Shown here: piece after piece, positions 25,085 through 36,376 of the stretch
Layout of the letters: every line of letters begins with the position of its first letter
How positions within the stretch are numbered: position 1 is the first letter of the stretch
Source: Laburnicola sp. R22_1
Taxonomy: Eukaryota > Ascomycota > Dothideomycetes > Pleosporales > Didymosphaeriaceae
Length of the DNA stretch: 64,000 bases
Assembly (NCBI GenBank): GCA_014281115.1
Contig: JACONQ010000008.1
Span: forward strand, 1,240,001-1,304,000
Reading direction: 5' to 3'
Translations under genes and position numbers: made by a program
Notes under the pieces: generated by a model
What the model was told of the DNA's origin: nothing
What the model saw: only the letters and a program-made list of their open reading frames with translations
Databases searched by the model: none

Positions 25085-26578
25085 ACGTACTTTGCACTCG
25101 AGTCGATTATTCTATTAAGTTAATTACTTTGCCAAGACCCCACCAAAACGTACTATTAGTAATAGTACAACGCGATACCTTAACCACATAATAAACTACT
25201 AGCGTTAAAAGAAGCGCGTATACAGCTTGCGATCCAGGCTATTAAACAAGACGCAACACTCTCTTAGCGACGCGCTGCAGCCCTCTATAACGTCTCTTAA
25301 AGTACACTTAGCAACTAACGCGCCAGAAAGACGTTTAGACGCGACTGCGCACTCAACAAAATAAGACTTACTATAAGAGAGGAGCAGGTAATTGTGTAGC
25401 ATATACTCGACCTAAACGCGCGAGGATTTCCGCCCCGGCTTAATGCCATAAAAGATATGGCCGATTCTTTATTAGCTGCACGCCACTACAAGCCAGTTGG
25501 CTAGAGATAGCCTTATAACTTTGTTAAGCGCCAGCTAAAGCTTTAAGTTAAGTTCAATCAAAAGTACAACTACAAGAGAGCCCTCTAGAAGGATCCTAAG
25601 GTAATATAAGGCTAGTTCTAGCTTGTAGAGAATATAAAGGCCAAGTATAGTATCCTAGATAAGGACACCTACAATTTCAACGAGTCTAGCTTTATAATAG
25701 GCATAATATTGACTAGAGCGGGTAGTCACAGAATCTAAGCATTAAGGATAGCCAAAGCAGGTGCAGCAGGGCAATAGGGAGTGGACAATAGTTATCCAAG
25801 GCATTAACGCAATAGGGTGGTGGATCCCACCCTTTATTATCTTTGGGGGCAAGCACCACCTCTCCGCCTAGTATAAGGAGAAGGATCTACCTTATAATTG
25901 GGTTATTGCAGTCTCTAAGAACGGCTGGACGACAAATGAGCTTAGTCTACAATAGCTAAAGTACTTTAATAAGTATACAAAGAGGCGTACTACTAGTAAA
26001 GCACGTTTACTTATTATTAATGGCCACGAAAGTTACAACTCGCTCAAATTCTAGGATTACTACAAAAAGAGTAATATTATTACTCTCTATATGCCTCCAC
26101 ATTCGTCGCACCTCTTACAGCCACTTAACGTGGGTTATTTTACGCTGTTAAAGAAGGCGTATGGGCGCTAAGCCAAGAATCTAATGCGCAACCACATCAC
26201 GCACATCACTAAAATCGAGTTCCTACCTTACTTTATTGCTGCTTTTAAGGCTTCAATTACTAAAAGTAATATTAAAGGAGGCTTTTAAGGTGCTGGCCTA
26301 GTGCCCCACAACCCAGAAGTTGTAATATCGCAGCTTAACGTCCGCCTACGTACGCCTCCACTTTGTACTATTCGCGATAGTACATAGGAGTCGCAAACTC
26401 CGCGAAATAGTACAGAACTTAGGTCGCAATCGACGCTAGTTAAGCAGAGAATTTAAAGGCATATAGATAGTTCTCCAACTTATATAGTTAAGGCGGTGGA
26501 AAAGCTCGTCAAAGGCGCCAAGCTAATAGGGCATTCTTTGGTGTTGATAACCAAACGCAACGCCAAACTTTAAGCTAC
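25085..26578 (+). mobile_element. truncated Fot1-like transposon (RIPed)
   Basis: Left end begins ACGTACTTTGC after TA at 25083-25084 and ends with TTTGCCAAGACCCCACC, as in the element at 30897-32769. The end carries two 17-bp-spaced units, about 25098-25114 and 25115-25131, whose differences are mostly C/T and G/A. The right part is missing: sequence homologous to the 30897 element stops at 26578-26580, where a different transposon begins, and what lies beyond that transposon is not the missing part of this one. Confidence 0.88.
25175..26578 (+). pseudogene. Fot1-like transposase, truncated and RIPed
   Basis: Closest relative in the window is the transposase at 31050-32678. The start codon is ATA at 25175-25177, from ATG by RIP. 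The HTH part (KEARIQLAIQAIKQDATLSQRRAAALYNV) is recognisable, followed by YNFNESSF near 25680. An extra G in the run near 25721-25723 shifts the frame relative to the 30897 element. Downstream are GWWIPPFIIFGGKHH, LIINGHESYN (catalytic Asp to Asn), SHLLQPLNVGYF (Asp to Asn) and ITKRNAKL just before the break. The C-terminal zinc knuckle is missing because the copy ends at 26578. Confidence 0.88.
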
Positions 26579-26580
26579 TA

Positions 26581-28705
26581 CCATGGGTGCGGGGTCAATG
26601 CGCGCCGAGCCTTAATGCGCGCTCAACACCAAACCAGCTCAGCTAAACTTAAAGCTGCAGAGCTCCCTACAATTGCTATTATTATAAGAATTTCTAGTAA
26701 TAAGGTCTATAAATCTTAATAATTAATTATAGCTATAAAAATCTACTTGGAGTTCTAATATTCCGGCCCTGGCGCGACCGAGGCTGTAGAGGCTGTAATA
26801 CAGCACCTAAGGTCTCAGCAGCATCTATAGCCTTATTAATAAGCTTTTTTTCCCTTATGCTCTGCTTAGGTAGCCTTAATGCCTTTTTGCTACCTTTCTT
26901 AGCTATTTTTATACAATTCTTGTAGTATTACTAAGCCCTGCCAGCCTGCTGCTTCTAGGCTCGCTTAGCTGCCTAATCCGCCTTTGCCTTCGCTTAAGCT
27001 GCCTAAGCCTTAGCCCTTGCAACGCGCTTCTCTTAGAGTAGTCTAGCCTTTAGCTGCTAGCTAGCCCTCTAAGCCTTAGCTGCCTTAGTTTTTTAGAGTA
27101 CTAGCTGCTCTACCTTAGCCTCTTTTTGCTGTAGACAATCACGTGCCTCCTGCACCTTCCTTAGGGACTAGAAAACAGCACCCCCTAAGTACTTAGTAGG
27201 CTGGTTATCCAGCAAAGGCTTGCCACGCTTCCTACGCCTCTTCTTATTGCCTAGTGCTGCTCTTAGTCCCTTATTTTCATACTGTAGTAGCTGTTTTTGT
27301 ACGGCAATTAAGTGCACTGTTCGGCTTAGCTTCTTTGCCTTATTACTATTCCCTATATCTACTGCAGCCTTTAGGAGCTGGTCGATTTTCCTCTAGTTAG
27401 ACGCGCTAAGTACTAAGGTTAAGCTTTCTCTTAATTCCTACTTAGGTAGGCTAGTCTTAGTAAATCTCTTAAGTATAACCTCTAGGTTGAGTAGTAATAT
27501 GCCAGTAGCCTCAAAGGCCTTAATAATTAATAGCTTCCTAAACAAGCTACCCTAAGCCCTCTAGAATAGGCTAAAGAAGTCTCTTTTTGCAATTAACAAT
27601 AGTCCCTAGCACCTGTGTAGAAAGACTAAGAGCTTAGCTAAGTAGGTAGTAGAGAGAGGCTTAAACATAATAATATTAAGCAGCTGTAGCGTATACGTTA
27701 AATAAGACAGAAATATAGCTAGGAGTATTCTATTCTAGTCATAGTAATTAATAAAATCCATAGTAAGGTAGGATCTATAGCTGTTAAGAATAAGTAGTTA
27801 GTAGGAGCGTCTAGCTTTCTCCTTAGTACAGCGATCGAACACCTGCTTAAGCCACGCGAGGCCTATCTTATTATTTGTCTAGCCAGAAGGCGATAAGGTA
27901 ATAAAGGCTAAGTGTTCCTAAGGGTTAATTTCTTTAACCCAGCTTAATTGTAGGCTACCTAAGGCAGCCTAATAGATAAGGGCTGAATCTAGAGCCAATT
28001 TATTAGCGCATATGTAGGCTAGGAGCGAAATTCACTCACAGCTACCATCCTAAATAGCCTGCCTCACCTCCTTGCTCTCGTACAGCTGCCTACTAAAGAT
28101 CCGCTTTAAGCGAGTAGTAATGCCTAGTAGGATGCCTTTTTCGTCCATATTGTACGTGTGCTGAGGCTCGATATTGTATTAGCTAATTTTCTGCTGTAGT
28201 AGGTCGAAATATAGGCTGTACTTTGTCTCTAAGTTAGCTTTGTGGCGATTGCTATCCATTCCAGCTATCCATCTTAAAACTAGATTAATGCTATATCGCT
28301 TAACAAACTAATTAACCTAGTACATACTAACGCTTGTTTTGGCTATATAGGCTGTAAAGTTCTGGATTATTTGCCGTGTAGGTGGTAGGCCTCGCTAAGT
28401 GAGTTTTTTAATATAGCGTATAAGCTCCTGCTCCTATTAAGGGCGAAGTTTTCGTTGGTTGATTCCCTCAGCTGTACGCGACTGCGTTACAGCCTGGTGT
28501 CTCTAGGTGAGCGTAGAGCGTACAACGCTATGCTCCTTCGCGATTTTTGTATAGTTAATAGAGTCTCCAGGTTCTTGCAATTGTATCGCTTCAAGCGCAG
28601 CCTCAATTGACCCCATATTGGTAGCGATAGGTGGTGTTAAAGCTTGAGGTGTTTTCGTGTTGAGCGCGCATTGAGGCTCGGCGCGCATTGACCCCGCACC
28701 CATGG
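26581..28705 (-). mobile_element. 2125-bp pogo-like transposon, copy A
   Basis: Bounded by TA at 26579-26580 and 28706-28707. The 49-bp inverted ends start CCATGGGTGCGGGG and match at all but one position (a C/T change). Each end has two 17-bp-spaced units beginning TCAATGCGCGC. Copy B at 36555-38679 has exactly the same length. One long transposase gene lies on the minus strand. The two flanks belong to different Fot1-like elements. Confidence 0.95.
26733..28616 (-). pseudogene. pogo-like DDE transposase, copy A (RIPed)
   Basis: 628 codons in one frame from ATG at 28616 to TAG at 26733 (the next stop, TAA, is two codons on). The N-terminus MGSIEAALEAIQLQEPGDS leads into an HTH with SYTKIAKEHSVVRSTL-like spacing, then a CENP-B-type domain (LIRYIKKLT, RGLPPTRQII). 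The DDE core has YNMDEKGILLGI with the first Asp intact, LILNSYRSY (Asp to Asn) and LLNIIMFKPL (Asp to Asn). The last third is Lys/Ala/Arg-rich and probably coiled-coil, ending near GRNIRTPSRF. It is homologous over its length to the transposase at 38817-40676. It lacks the CCHC knuckle of the other Fot1-like proteins here. RIP stops make it inactive. Confidence 0.88.
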
Positions 28706-28707
28706 TA

Positions 28708-29569
28708 CTTATTCTAGATGGCCATAAGAGCCACCACTCCCAGGATTTCAAGGATTATTGCCTGGAACAGAAGATCCTAACACTCTGTATGCCAGCGCAC
28801 TCATCTCATATCCTCCAGCCGCTTGATGTGGTCTGTTTCGCGCCACTAAAGCTAAAGTACTCCCAGCGCGTGCGGGACTTGGCGCGCCAACGCGTCTTTC
28901 ATATCGACAAAGAGGGCTTCCTACTGGCCTTTCGCAACGCGTTTTTTAATATATTTACACTAGAAAACTGCAAGAAAGCCTTTAAGGCCTCTAGGCTTGT
29001 TCCTTTAGATGCGTTAGTAGTGGTAGATCGCCTTAATGTGCGTATTCACACTCCACCTCAGGGTAACCCCACCAGATACACTATGGCAAGCCAGGACCCC
29101 AAGCAATACCCTCGAGTTTGGATCCCAGTCAAAGCTCGTACGCGACTCTTTTATTCGGTCTCCACCCAATGCTAAATCGAGCTACTTATAGCTCATAAAA
29201 GGTGCTGAACTTATACTCTACCATAGTGTACTTTAAGAGACCCGCATTAAGGAACTTAAGGAGCAAATTAAGGTTCTAACGAAGCGAAAAACGCGTAAAA
29301 GAAAGCGCATTTAGAAAGGTAGGACGCTAGGCTTTGCTTAGGGAGCAGATTTGGGAGTAGAAAGCCCTTCTATTAGGGTGAAGTTGTCGAAAAGGGCGCG
29401 AGGTAGTGGTGAGGGAGAGGCAGGTCCCTTAACACAACGCCGCTGTGGGAGGTGTGGAGAGCCTGGGCACAACGCAAGGACCTGTCAGATAGATAAAGAG
29501 ATAGAGGAGGAGTTAGATGTTACCCTTAGCGGCTTATTTTCAGATAGTGTTGATAGTAAATCAGAGTGA
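28708..29569 (+). pseudogene. Fot1-like transposase, C-terminal half
   Basis: The preserved part begins at the second catalytic Asp (LILDGHKSHHSQDF) and includes the third (LQPLDVVCFAPLK); both are intact. The first 156 residues are open to a stop at 29173. The rest continues in another frame (SPPNAKSSYL, IKGAEL, KRKTRKRKR), so a single-base indel near 29150-29165 broke the gene. It ends in a CCHC knuckle CGRCGEPGHNARTC and an acidic tail, with TGA at 29567-29569. The DNA-binding N-terminal half and first Asp are missing, cut off by the junction with the 2125-bp element. Confidence 0.88.
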
Positions 29570-29962
29570 TTTTATTATAGGTTACTATAAGGCCAAAAAT
29601 GATGGGTTAACTTCATCTTGCAATAGTACGCACTCAGTGACTGAAAATTAGATAAAGTACTACTTAAGATATAGTATGCTTCACTGCGAATCATAATAAG
29701 TATACTATATATTGCCTACGTATAGTATGGTAGATAATATATCGTATATTATAGGGAGTCTTGTTGTAAGTTCGTACTGCCAAGAAAGACTCCTTAGCTT
29801 TGCGCGGCTGCAGCAGCCGCGCAAAGAGGCTGCACGACGTAAAAAGTAGATTAAATAGTAACTTGGTATATTGTAAGTTATAGTAGGTTATTATGAGTCA
29901 CTATGAAGTAACGTTGGTGGTGTTCTATAATGAGTTATGAGGGACCTCGAAGTTGCCAAGAA
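29570..29962. other. 3' untranslated part of Fot1-like element
   Basis: No gene. It contains AT-rich short palindromes around 29700-29750 and the GC-rich perfect palindrome at 29798-29826. Confidence 0.5.
29798..29826. repeat. 29-nt perfect palindrome, 14-bp arms
   Basis: CTTTGCGCGGCTGC and its exact reverse complement are separated by one A. It is very GC-rich, in contrast to the AT-rich surroundings. It could form a stable hairpin or cruciform, or be a terminator-like or protein-binding site in the 3' part of the transposon. Confidence 0.9.
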
Positions 29963-30010
29963 AAACTGTCCGGCGGACTGATCTGTCCGGGCTACTGATA
30001 GAATATGTTA

Positions 30011-30894
30011 ATTAAATTTTTTTAACTCTATAATTTATTTCTTTGTTAGCCTTTAGATAGTCTAAGACGTGTTTAATACTTAAGCTAGAAATTTGTTTAA
30101 TCCTAAGCAAATTTAGCGACTATTAGGACTAATTCTATAAGTACGCACCCTAATATAAATTCTTAATTAAGTAATAAGCCTAGCCTGTAATATTCTGCAA
30201 GTGCAAGGTAAGCTCGCTTTCTCTTATACAATTTAATTACAGCGTCTTAGCTCTGCCCTATCTCTTTTACAAAAGCATCTAGCATTATAGATTTATTACC
30301 CTGTCCACAACAACGCATAATGTTATGTGCAAGTTGTTGTTCTATCCCATGCGCAAAGAACAGAATGTGGAGCCAAAGATTATATTCCTTTAGGCTTTTG
30401 CTAATTAGGAGATTGGCTACCCGCTTAGTCCGCGCAAATGTATTGTTAGTTGTTACAACGCTAGTAGACTAGTCATTTTAGTACGTCTTCTTAGGCAATA
30501 AGCCGTTCCCATTAGTGAAAGTATTCACAATCTTGACTAGCGAGTTAACATTAGACAATCCACGTGAAGCAAAGTATTAATGCGTGTTAATAGCTAAAGG
30601 GCGCTTGGCGGTCAGCACACGTGGCCTGCGCGGCTTAGTGGAACGTGTTAGGAGTTGAGTGGCTTGGTGCTCTGTCCAAGTCCGAGCTCGAGTTTGGCGC
30701 TCCTTAGGATGCTTCATTCCCCAACTTGAATTGACAGGTTGTCTTCGCTTAATTAAACCCAAAAGTTGTTTTCTCCAACTACAGTTCGTAGGTTGGCATT
30801 GTTTAGAGAGGAGTTGCTTATAAGCCTCTGTTCCTCGCCCAAAAAATCTAACAAAGGCAGATCTCGCTCTCTTAACAGAGGTTAGCAAACGTCA
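30011..30894 (-). other. unidentified gene-like remnant split by a transposon
   Basis: Between two transposon ends. On the minus strand 30577-30888 is open for 103 codons, and further down 30150-30480 reads as a partly open frame (IMRCCGQGNKSIMLDAF; YKRKRAYLALAEYY). Composition at 30560-30890 is balanced, while 30010-30200 is RIPed. The element at 30897 inserted into it; if that element is removed, the sequence would continue at 32772. I do not recognise the protein, and two minus-strand frames look equally plausible, so no CDS is called. Confidence 0.35.
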
Positions 30895-30896
30895 TA

Positions 30897-30962
30897 ACGT
30901 ACTCCACAACCGAGCGACTCACCCAACCGAGCGACTCACTTTTGCCAAGACCCCACCAAAAC
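30897..30962 (+). repeat. 66-bp inverted end with two 17-bp units (left)
   Basis: Tip 30897-30906, unit one 30907-30923, unit two 30924-30940, inner segment 30941-30962. The two units differ only in their last base. Its exact inverse is at 32704-32769. Confidence 0.97.
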
Positions 30963-31049
30963 ATGTACTATTCACGACAGTACAGAGTCAATACGAACTA
31001 TTATCAATAGTCTAAATAGGCCAATCTATTCAGAATCTACTTCTGCAGG

Positions 31050-32678
31050 TTATTTACACGTTGTTCTATTGTGCCCAGGCTCGCCGCAGCGTCCACAGCG
31101 CCGTTGAGTTGGCTCGCCTCCATCAACGCGCGCCCTCTTCTTTGCCTTCTTGCCATCACTGCGCGCCGCAAAGTCCTTTAGAGTAGCCAGCCGCTGGCCC
31201 TCTTTAGCTGTAAGAGCTCCTTCTTGCTGCAATCGCTTTCTTTTGTGCGATTTACGTCGCGTGGCGGCCTTATTAGCAGCTTAAAGTTTGGCGTTGCGTT
31301 TAGTTATCAACACTAAAGAATGCCCCATTAGCTCGGCGCCTTTGACGAGCTTTTCCACCGCCTCAACTATATAAGTTGGGGAACTATCCACATGCCTTTG
31401 AATCCTCTGCTTAACCAGCATTGATTGTGACCCAAGTTCTGTACTATTTCGCGGAGTTTGCGACTCCCATGTACTATCGCGAATAGTACATTCTGGAGGC
31501 GTACGCAGGCGGACGTCAAGCTGCGATAGTACAGCCTCTGGGTCGTGGGGCACTAGGCCAGCACCTCGAAAGCCTCCTTTGATATTACTTTCAGTAATTA
31601 AAGCCTTAAAAGCAGCAATAAAGCAAGGTAGGAACTCGATTTTAGTGATGTGCGTGATGTGGTTGCGCATCAGATTCTCGGCTTGGCGCCCATACGCCTT
31701 CTTTAACGGCGCAAAACAACCCACGTTAAGTGGCTGCAAGAGGTGCGACGAATGTGGAGGCATACAGAGAGTAATAATATTACTCTTTTTGCAGTAATCC
31801 TGGAATTCGAGCGAGTTGTGACTTTCGTGGCCATTAATAATGAGCAAACGTGCTCCACTAATAGTACGCCTCTTTGTATGCTCATTAAAGTGCTTTAGCC
31901 ATTGCAGACTAAGCTTATTTGTCGTCTAGCCGTTCTCAGAGACTGCAATAACCCAATTATGAGGTAGATCCTTCTCCTTATACCAGGCGGAGAGGTGGTG
32001 CTTGCCCCCAAAGATAATGAAGGGTGGGATCCACCACCCTATTGCGTTGATGCCTTGGATGACTGTTGTCCACTCCCTATTGCCCTGCTGCACCTGCTTT
32101 AGCCGTCCTCGACGCTTAGAGCCTGTGACTACCGCTCTAGTCGATATTATGCCCATCATAAAGCCAGACTTGTCGAAATTGTAGGTGTCCTTATCTAGGA
32201 TACCATACTTAGCCTTTATGTTCTCTATAAGCCGGAACTAGCCTCGTATTACCTTAGGATCCTCCTGGAGGGCTCTCTTATAGTCGTACTTTCGATTAAA
32301 CTTGACTTTAAGCTCTAGCTGGCGCTTAACAAAGTTTGGAGCCCAGTTATGGCCCACAGGGTCGCGATGCCGCTTAGCTAGCAAAGAATTGGCCATATCC
32401 TCCACGGCAGCAAGCCGTGGCGGGAATCCTCGCGAGTCTAGGTCGAGTATATGCTGTATAATCGCCTTCTCCTCTCTTACAGTGAGCTTTATTGTGTTGG
32501 GTGGGCAGTCGCGTTGGAAGGCGATTCCAGCGCGTCGTTAGCTAAGGGTCTTTTGAGGGATGTTATAGATGGCGGCAGCGCGTCTTTGCGAAAGTGACGC
32601 GTCTTATTTAATAGCCTGGATCGCAAGCTGTATACGAGCTTTGTTTGACGCTAGTAGTTCGTTGTGTTGTTGAGGCAT
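31050..32678 (-). pseudogene. Fot1-like transposase, five RIP-type stops
   Basis: 543 codons in a single frame from ATG at 32678 to TAA at 31050, interrupted by about five TAA/TAG codons that fit former CAA/CAG/TGG. In order: HTH (ARIQLAIQAIK; RRAAAIYNIPQKTL), CENP-B-type domain (EEKAIIQHILDLDSRGFPP; NFVKRQLELK), and the DDE core. In the core the first Asp is kept (YNFDKSGFMMG), the second is Asn (LIINGHESHN) and the third is Asn (LLQPLNVGCFAPLK). A basic linker and CCHC knuckle CGRCGEPGHNRTTC close it. Length and order match full-length family members. It would bind the 17-bp-unit ends and cut at TA; here the Asp losses alone predict inactivity. No intron signature is needed. Confidence 0.95.
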
Positions 32679-32703
32679 CGCGTTGTACTATTGATGGTAG
32701 CAC

Positions 32704-32769
32704 GTTTTGGTGGGGTCTTGGCAAAAGTGAGTCGCTCGGTTGGGTGAGTCGCTCGGTTGTGGAGTACGT
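32704..32769 (-). repeat. 66-bp inverted end with two 17-bp units (right)
   Basis: Exact reverse complement of 30897-30962. Units lie at 32743-32759 and 32726-32742, outer tip at 32760-32769, followed by TA. Confidence 0.97.
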
Positions 32770-32771
32770 TA

Positions 32772-33650
32772 CTGCCTATCGCTAGAGTAACCTACCTTAT
32801 AGTTAACAATTTCATCTGGTAAGTATTTCTCTAGTAGCTGTATTAACTACTCCATATCCTCGTCGAACGCAGTGGTCCCCCCCATAAAAGAAGTTGACAG
32901 TCTCCGCGAGAAGGCTTTGATTTAAGTGATAAATTATCACTTAAATCGAAGCGAACCCCTATTAACGCCAAGTAGGATCTCGCGCGTGCGCATCTCTGGA
33001 CTAGGCAGAATTAGGAATCGTGCATCTACCATTTGCGCTATGCCACCATAGGAAGTTTATGTATATGTGGGCTAGCAAGGTAGTCCCCTTAAGGCATGGC
33101 TATCAAATATGACTATCTTACCACAGGAGAGGTCATTCTACCTCCGAAGTCTTCTTCTGTTCATGCGATGGGGTTAGAACATGTAGCCGCGGCCTGTGGA
33201 ACCCCATGCCAGCGGACAACTAGGGCTTTCGGCAGAAACCTAGATCAGTTTTCCTTGTTAACTGCAATAGGAAGGGCAAATGAACGGTCAAAGAACATTC
33301 AGTATTGAACCGCTTGCTGCTTTCTGGAAGTGAATAATTAGCGCATGCCGGTTGCAAGCGAACGGGATCAAGATGGATCTGCCGTAACTTATGCGCATCG
33401 GACGGACCTGCCACCCAAGCATAACGCACTACCTTCTCACAGAAGTCGGAAAAACGGCACAAGCAAGTAGCCGTGATTCTCTGATATATATGCACGCTCC
33501 CCAACGAGGCTGAGACGTCCCTCGGCTCTCGTCACTTACCTTTCACCTTACCGCCCCTCTGGCCCTTCACTGGTTGCCTTCTTGCGTGTTTGCCTGCAAA
33601 CCACGCCCTGCGTTCATTCACTGGTTGCCTTGTAGCTCCGCCGCACGACG
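32772..33650. other. little-mutated sequence without assigned gene
   Basis: Balanced composition from about 32860. It is probably the continuation of the unit split by the 30897 element: minus-strand codons at 32790-32880 run toward it. It contains the 29-nt palindrome at 32919-32947. Several short frames on both strands are open between 33096 and 33500, but none has a recognisable domain. Confidence 0.4.
32919..32947. repeat. 29-nt perfect palindrome, 14-bp arms
   Basis: GATTTAAGTGATAA and its exact reverse complement around a single central A. It is AT-rich. It has the same arm length and one-base centre as the palindrome at 29798-29826 but an unrelated sequence. Confidence 0.9.
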
Positions 33651-34741
33651 ATGCGTGACCTATCACCTGCAGCGCTCATCTGTGCGGTGCTCTCCGGTCT
33701 GTTCGGTCTTGCTCAGGTATTCCGTCTCTGGGATTCAAAGCCATCTCTGCGGGAGTCATGCGCTGGTGTAACGCGGCGAAACTTCCTGCTGGCCTTCTAC
33801 TTTACCGTTTATTTCGTCGCTATTCCTGTCTTTTTCTTTGAAGTTACGTCCAGCCTTGCACCTTAGTCACTATTTGAGCTGTTATTGCTGAATGGATTCT
33901 GCGTTAAAGTTCGTGCCACCCTATTTAGAAAGGTAAATACTAATAAGAATTCAGGCCGTCTTTCTTTAGAGAAACTTTTCAATACTAGAAGATATCTGTG
34001 GATCCCTCATACTCTGTATACTTGTTATTCTTATTGCTGCGGCCGCTGGCTTACTTTAAGGCGTGGGCTTTACAATCTTGTTTTCTAATACCGGTATTAG
34101 GAGATATCTCGCTTTCGCCAGTGCACGCCTCTTATATGTATCTGCAGCGGCTTTCTTTATCTTCCCTTTAAAGTATAAAATCGCAAGACATTAGAAGCCT
34201 ATATTGTTTGCACTTACCTACACCTTTGCAGCCATTGGTGGCTTTTGCTTTATACCTATTAATAATAGAGACATCTTTCTCCTAGTAAGTCTGTTGTACC
34301 TACTAAAGTTTCTGGGCTGATCTGGATAGGTAAACTGTATTCTAGAATGTGTCGTGAACTTTGTTCTTCTTGCGTCCGCCCAAATTAAGTTGTATAAGGA
34401 GGACGGGCATCTCGCTGTAAGCTTAAGGCTGAGAAACGACAACCTAAAGACCGAGGACACCGCAGGCAACATATAGAGAAGGTGAGTTATAGGCAGTCCT
34501 TACTGCTCTAGAAGCTAACTGATATAGTAGTACGCTGCGAATCAAAGCTGCGGAGACTGTCTCTGTTTATGTTGAACGATACGGCTTGCCTACACCTTCA
34601 CCTAGTCCTGTACCTGCCGAGCTGTTTATATCTCGTTTGGAATCCACGGCTTTACGCCTGGATTCTAAGACTTTTAAGGCATCGCGTTGTTTTATCCTAG
34701 ATATTACAGTATTGGAGACATGTGTAGTACATGCACGAGTG
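33651..34741 (+). pseudogene. possible multi-pass membrane protein gene, broken
   Basis: ATG at 33651 opens 71 codons (MRDLSPAALICAVLSGL, then FLLAFYFTVYFVAIPVFFF), giving two strongly hydrophobic segments. From about 34087 a second frame reads further hydrophobic runs (YLAFASARLLYVSAAAFFIF; ILFALTYTFAAIGGF; IFLLVSLLYLLKF; VVNFVLLASAQIKLY). It continues across a candidate intron at 34482-34527 into SSTLRIKAAETVSVYVERYGLPTP. A few stops (TAG, TGA) interrupt it. The pattern suggests a host membrane protein gene with at least five membrane segments, now decayed. I do not recognise the family; frame joins before 34087 are not established. Confidence 0.35.
34482..34527 (+). other. candidate 46-bp spliceosomal intron
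   Basis: Donor GTGAGT at 34482, branch-like GCTAACT at 34514-34520 and acceptor ATAG ending at 34527. Removing it keeps the upstream frame open into the downstream Pro/Ser-rich frame. The size is normal for filamentous ascomycete introns. It supports a host-type gene here rather than a transposon. Confidence 0.45.
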
Positions 34742-36376
34742 CTAGCTTAATAGGCAACCTAATATAGCAAACTACTTTGACTAATAAAGATAGATTGGAA
34801 GAATTTTTCTAACTATTAGGGATTGCAATTAGAGGAATATATTGGCAAAATGGTGTACGATATCGCTAAACGTCTCTTGTTGGGCGAATCTAGAGCTGGG
34901 ATAGTCCTTCTTGCCAAATAGGATCTTTGTGATGTTGGACTCTTCCTAGAAGATTGTAATAGTCTGTTGGATAGATTTAGCCTTTATATCTTAAGATAGG
35001 TGGTACTTGCGGACATCCCATAGATGTCTAGTTGTAAAGGCTGTCACCATAATTAGCTGCCTCCCTTTACCATTTTTCTTTTATTTGTTCTATTCCTTGG
35101 ATTCCAAATCTTTCGATATGTAACAGTAGACTATATTATTATGTTCACCTGCGGACATTAGTACTTTTCTTAATTGCATGCTAGAACTGAGTATGCCTGT
35201 ATAACTTTGTCTTTCTAACACGTTGCACACTAAATTCTGTTACACTTTGTGCACACGAGGTTGGATTAAAAAATCTAGATAGTTTGCATCTGAATCTTTC
35301 ATAAATTAAATTACTGCTGCTGCTTTTAGGGAAAGTTAGAGTGCCAGAGGAGTGCGCTGTGCCTCTACAGACTGGAACCCTATTGCCACCGCAGCTTTTT
35401 ATCGCTCATAACATTTCTTTATGGCCTCAACCTCGCTTTATATCTATCCCGCGCACTCATGAACTGTTTCGATTATTACCAATGGGTAACCCGTATGGGT
35501 ATGAAATGAATTCGGACTGTCTTATCCATGCTAACGACATAGATCAACCTGGACCCTACCAGAATCGAAGGATTTTCTTCTGAGAGTTATCACGAAGCGC
35601 AATCTCAAGCGGCAATCTGGACGATCTAGAGAAGATTGCGAACAACACTTAAATGCCATTACCAAATCTTAGCTAGCAAGCCCCAATGTTGGAAAAAGCC
35701 TTCAGGGCCAAGTCAAGGTGCACTTAGTCCTTACAACTCCCTAGTGTTATAACAAAAGTGTTTAATTGGATGTGGTGAGCGGCGTGTTTAAGCTCAACAG
35801 GAAATCGCTCTTAGACAGTGTTGAGGCTGTGGTTAAAGATTACTACCGCCTCCCAGGCGTTGTGGAGCCGCCCTCGGGCTCCTCGGAAAGGGACGAGCAT
35901 ATCGACCCATCACGCATAGCTTATCTCAGCGAGTTCCACCTCTTCTCATCAACCATAACAATCACAAGATAGTTCTGGTAGTCAAATATCTGTTCTGTGG
36001 CAACTGGATAGTCAGGCGTAGAGCCATTATATAACGTGCTCATGCCGAATTCCTTAGTGTCCCTGCAGTCGTCTAATTTCCAACCCCATCCCCGCCCCTG
36101 TTTAGGTCCGTGCGAGATCGAACTTGTGAGAATCGAGCGTGTGCGATAATATATTATGCACTGCTTCCGCCTCCCAGGTTTCGCACCTTATTAATCTGTT
36201 CCGCTTTTGACTTCGAATGTTCACTGGTTGTCTTCTTCACGTCATGTACCCGTGTTGCAGCAAGTACGAATAGACCTTCGGCGCTCGGACCTTGCTCTCG
36301 TTCGCCTCGTTCTTTCTCCCCACGCCTTCGCACCGACGAATGACGGGCTGACCAAGGCTGGCCTGCCTCGCCAATC
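34742..36376. other. moderately mutated sequence, fragments only
   Basis: Mixed composition. Open stretches at 35341-35583 (contains FIAHNISLWPQPRFISIP) and 35766-35972 (contains SLLDSVEAVVKDYYRLPGVVEPP), both on + and both lacking an ATG start, look protein-like. I can assign neither. They may be exons of decayed genes. Confidence 0.35.

Larger units (their letters stand above)
28708..30008 (+). mobile_element. 3' half of another Fot1-like transposon
   Basis: Starts abruptly after the right TA of the 2125-bp element, inside a transposase catalytic core, and runs to a probable right terminus at 30008 (ATATGT followed by TA). Read inward, this terminus shows two 17-bp-spaced units at 29980-29996 and 29963-29979, both containing CCGGACAG. 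Its left half is absent from the window. RIP is light compared with its neighbours. Confidence 0.7.
30897..32769 (-). mobile_element. Fot1-like transposon, nearly intact
   Basis: 1873 bp with TA target duplications at 30895-30896 and 32770-32771. The two 66-bp inverted ends (30897-30962 and 32704-32769) are identical. Each has a 10-bp tip ACGTACTCCA, then two tandem 17-bp units starting CAACCGAGCGACTCAC, then TTTGCCAAGACCCC and ACCAAAAC. One transposase gene on the minus strand fills it. It is the least mutated Fot1-like element in the window and so probably the most recent arrival. Confidence 0.97.
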
